Assembly (NCBI GenBank): GCA_030638385.1 | Contig: DAOWES010000028.1 | Location: 1 to 6,981, forward strand | Length of the DNA: 6,981 bases | Origin: Candidatus Cloacimonadota bacterium | Lineage (GTDB): Bacteria; Cloacimonadota; Cloacimonadia; Cloacimonadales; TCS61 | Direction: 5' to 3' | Shown: positions 6,335 to 6,981 of the stretch, in pieces | Layout of the letters: each line of letters begins with the position of its first letter | How positions within the stretch are numbered: the stretch's first letter is position 1 | Program-made: the position numbers and the translations under genes | The notes under the pieces: generated by a model | Told to the model about the DNA's origin: nothing | What the model saw: only the letters and a program-made list of their open reading frames with translations | Databases searched by the model: none

Positions 6335-6500
6335 AATCTCTCCTTATAATTTATTTTTTTGTCTGCACTTAGATCAATATTTAGTCATTGGATTTTTAAT
6401 AGTTTTCGTATAACCAGAAATGTAAATAAGTTGTATAAATCAAGTTTTTTTTTGGAAGTGCTAAATTATTGATAATTATAATTGATTATTTAGCTGAAAA
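6335..6500 (-). promoter_or_regulatory. rnf operon leader and probable promoter region
   Basis: This AT-rich stretch lies between the upstream terminator and rnfC and must hold the operon promoter unless it is read through. On the minus strand a perfect TATAAT occurs at 6480-6475, about 140 nt before rnfC. At the right distance there is only a T run from the terminator (no real -35). A second option is TTTACA (6426-6421) with TATTAA (6401-6396), spaced 19 nt. Neither is convincing. GCACTT (6365-6370) and AAGTGC (6456-6461) form a distant inverted pair, and nine consecutive T lie at 6445-6453 (plus strand). I recognise no riboswitch. Confidence 0.4.
6461..6493. repeat. 33-bp imperfect AT-rich palindrome upstream of rnfC
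   Basis: The ends CTAAAT (6461-6466) and ATTTAG (6488-6493) are perfect reverse complements. Inner bases pair partly, with G-T wobbles and two mismatches. Inside it, ATTGAT occurs twice as a direct repeat 13 bp apart (6468-6473 and 6481-6486). It overlaps the candidate TATAAT at 6475-6480, so it could be an operator, but low sequence complexity makes chance symmetry plausible. Confidence 0.4.
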
Positions 6501-6530
6501 AAAAAGAGGCATTTTGCAATGCCTCTTTTT
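6497..6530. terminator. Symmetric rho-independent terminator after the SUMF1-type gene
   Basis: GAGGCATT (6506-6513) and AATGCCTC (6518-6525) form a perfect 8-bp stem with a TTGC loop, extended by five A-T pairs on the outside. On the minus strand the hairpin is followed by nine T, an ideal terminator for the gene whose stop is at 6552. The plus-strand side also has five T, so it would work in both directions. It isolates the rnf operon from read-through. Confidence 0.92.
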
Positions 6531-6551
6531 ATTATATTTCTAACCTAACTA

Positions 6552-6981
6552 TTAGTTAACTTTAACTATTCTAAATCCAATACCTGTATTAGATCTACCA
6601 TACCCAAGATTAGGTTTACAATTACTTCTGTTTGCAGTTCTTAATTCTTTGCCGGCCATTTCCCAGCTACCACCACGGATAACCATTCTCGCATCATCAC
6701 CTGGTCCCACCGGATCTGTTATTGATCCCGAAGCATAAGAAGCATAAGAATCATTACACCATTCCCAAACATTACCGGCTAAATCACAGAAACCAAGTTC
6801 ACTATTTCCACTTGCATAAGAACCAATTTCTTTAATTCCGTTATCAGATAATTCTGTGTTGTAATAATTTGCATGATCATGTGTTGGCGTATCATTACCC
6901 CAAGGATAGGTTCTGCCGTCATCATATTTCGCAGCATATTCCCATTCCGCTTCTGTTGGAAGGCGATATCCGGATGTTCCA
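6552..6981 (-). CDS. SUMF1/formylglycine-generating-enzyme-fold protein, C-terminal part (5' end outside window)
   Basis: The reverse strand is open from the right edge to TAA at 6552-6554, giving the last 142 residues. The FGE-sulfatase (SUMF1, C-type-lectin-like) signature is clear: GYRLPTEAEWEYAA (4-17), YPWGN (25-29), ELGFCDLAGNVWEWCND (61-77), VIRGGSW (100-106), an Arg-rich segment LRTANRS (113-119) and the terminal IGFRIVKVN. True FGE oxidises a sulfatase cysteine to formylglycine using a copper site of two cysteines. By my alignment to human FGE, C336 and C341 (in GGSYMC and RSYC) fall on Met and Leu here, so catalysis of that type is unlikely. Many relatives are secreted or lipid-anchored proteins, or serve in other pathways. 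The N-terminus that would show a signal peptide is outside the window. A 9-bp tandem repeat codes for SYASYA at residues 78-83. Function is unknown. Confidence 0.9.
   Translation of the reverse strand, partial: GTSGYRLPTEAEWEYAAKYDDGRTYPWGNDTPTHDHANYYNTELSDNGIKEIGSYASGNSELGFCDLAGNVWEWCNDSYASYASGSITDPVGPGDDARMVIRGGSWEMAGKELRTANRSNCKPNLGYGRSNTGIGFRIVKVN
6732..6749 (-). repeat. 9-bp tandem duplication inside the SUMF1-type gene
   Basis: AGCATAAGA is present twice in a row (6732-6740 and 6741-6749, plus strand), encoding Ser-Tyr-Ala twice. It keeps the frame and lies in the variable loop after the NVWEWC motif. It looks like a small slippage duplication. Confidence 0.7.

Noticed and set aside
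6361..6443. FNR-like (TTGAT...ATCAA) or Rex-like (TTGTGA...TCACAA) operator in the rnf leader.
   Set aside because: Only half-sites such as TTGAT or ATCAA are found, with wrong spacing for either consensus.
6445..6453. Run of nine T on the plus strand as a terminator tail.
   Set aside because: No stable hairpin precedes it on the plus strand and no plus-strand gene ends there.
6552..6981. Possible diversity-generating retroelement target, since variable proteins of those systems use the same C-type-lectin/SUMF1 fold with the variable end at the C-terminus.
   Set aside because: No reverse transcriptase, template repeat or GC-rich initiation element is visible. The gene is followed by a plain terminator, and the end is not enriched in AAY-derived codons in a convincing way.

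Overview
The window is an AT-rich bacterial segment built around a complete six-gene rnf operon, rnfCDGEAB, on the minus strand (6334 down to 1263). It encodes the Rnf complex, the membrane ferredoxin:NAD+ oxidoreductase that couples electron transfer to Na+ or H+ translocation. All six subunits are full length and carry the expected cofactor motifs: NADH/FMN domain and two [4Fe-4S] clusters in RnfC, flavinylation threonines in RnfD and RnfG, paired membrane cysteines in RnfE and RnfA, and a long multi-cluster RnfB. The genes are packed with ATGA overlaps or gaps of about 10 nt, apart from a 67-nt gap between rnfC and rnfD. A rho-independent terminator follows rnfB.

Layout from left to right: 1-298 (minus) is the N-terminal part of a VOC/glyoxalase-fold protein cut by the window edge. 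Positions 299-451 are a divergent intergenic region. Positions 452-1201 (plus) encode a four-helix membrane protein with NapH/CcoG-like cysteine motifs and a two-cluster ferredoxin tail, which converges on the rnf operon. A hairpin at 1205-1240 separates the two. The rnf operon occupies 1263-6334. Positions 6335-6551 hold its AT-rich leader and a symmetric terminator. From 6552 to the right edge (minus) lies the C-terminal half of a SUMF1/formylglycine-generating-enzyme-fold protein that lacks the two copper-binding cysteines of true FGE.

Organism: an anaerobe, or at least a bacterium with strong ferredoxin/NAD+ redox metabolism. The order CDGEAB and the long RnfB resemble clostridial and Thermotoga-type operons rather than the rnfBCDGEA order I recall for Bacteroides. 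Every start whose upstream sequence is visible has a clear GGAGG-type ribosome-binding site, which also argues against typical Bacteroidota. The SUMF1-type protein is of a kind common in FCB-group anaerobes such as Cloacimonadota. The phylum assignment is inference and weak.

How the genes work together: reduced ferredoxin donates electrons to the RnfB clusters. They pass through the RnfA/RnfE membrane iron-sulfur site and the covalent flavins of RnfG and RnfD to RnfC, which reduces NAD+. The flanking plus-strand iron-sulfur membrane protein may be another electron-transfer or maturation component, but it is not in the same transcript and nothing in the window proves a link. I see no CRISPR array, tRNA, rRNA, transposon or clearly novel defence or mobile system. 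This is mostly a well-ordered energy-metabolism locus.
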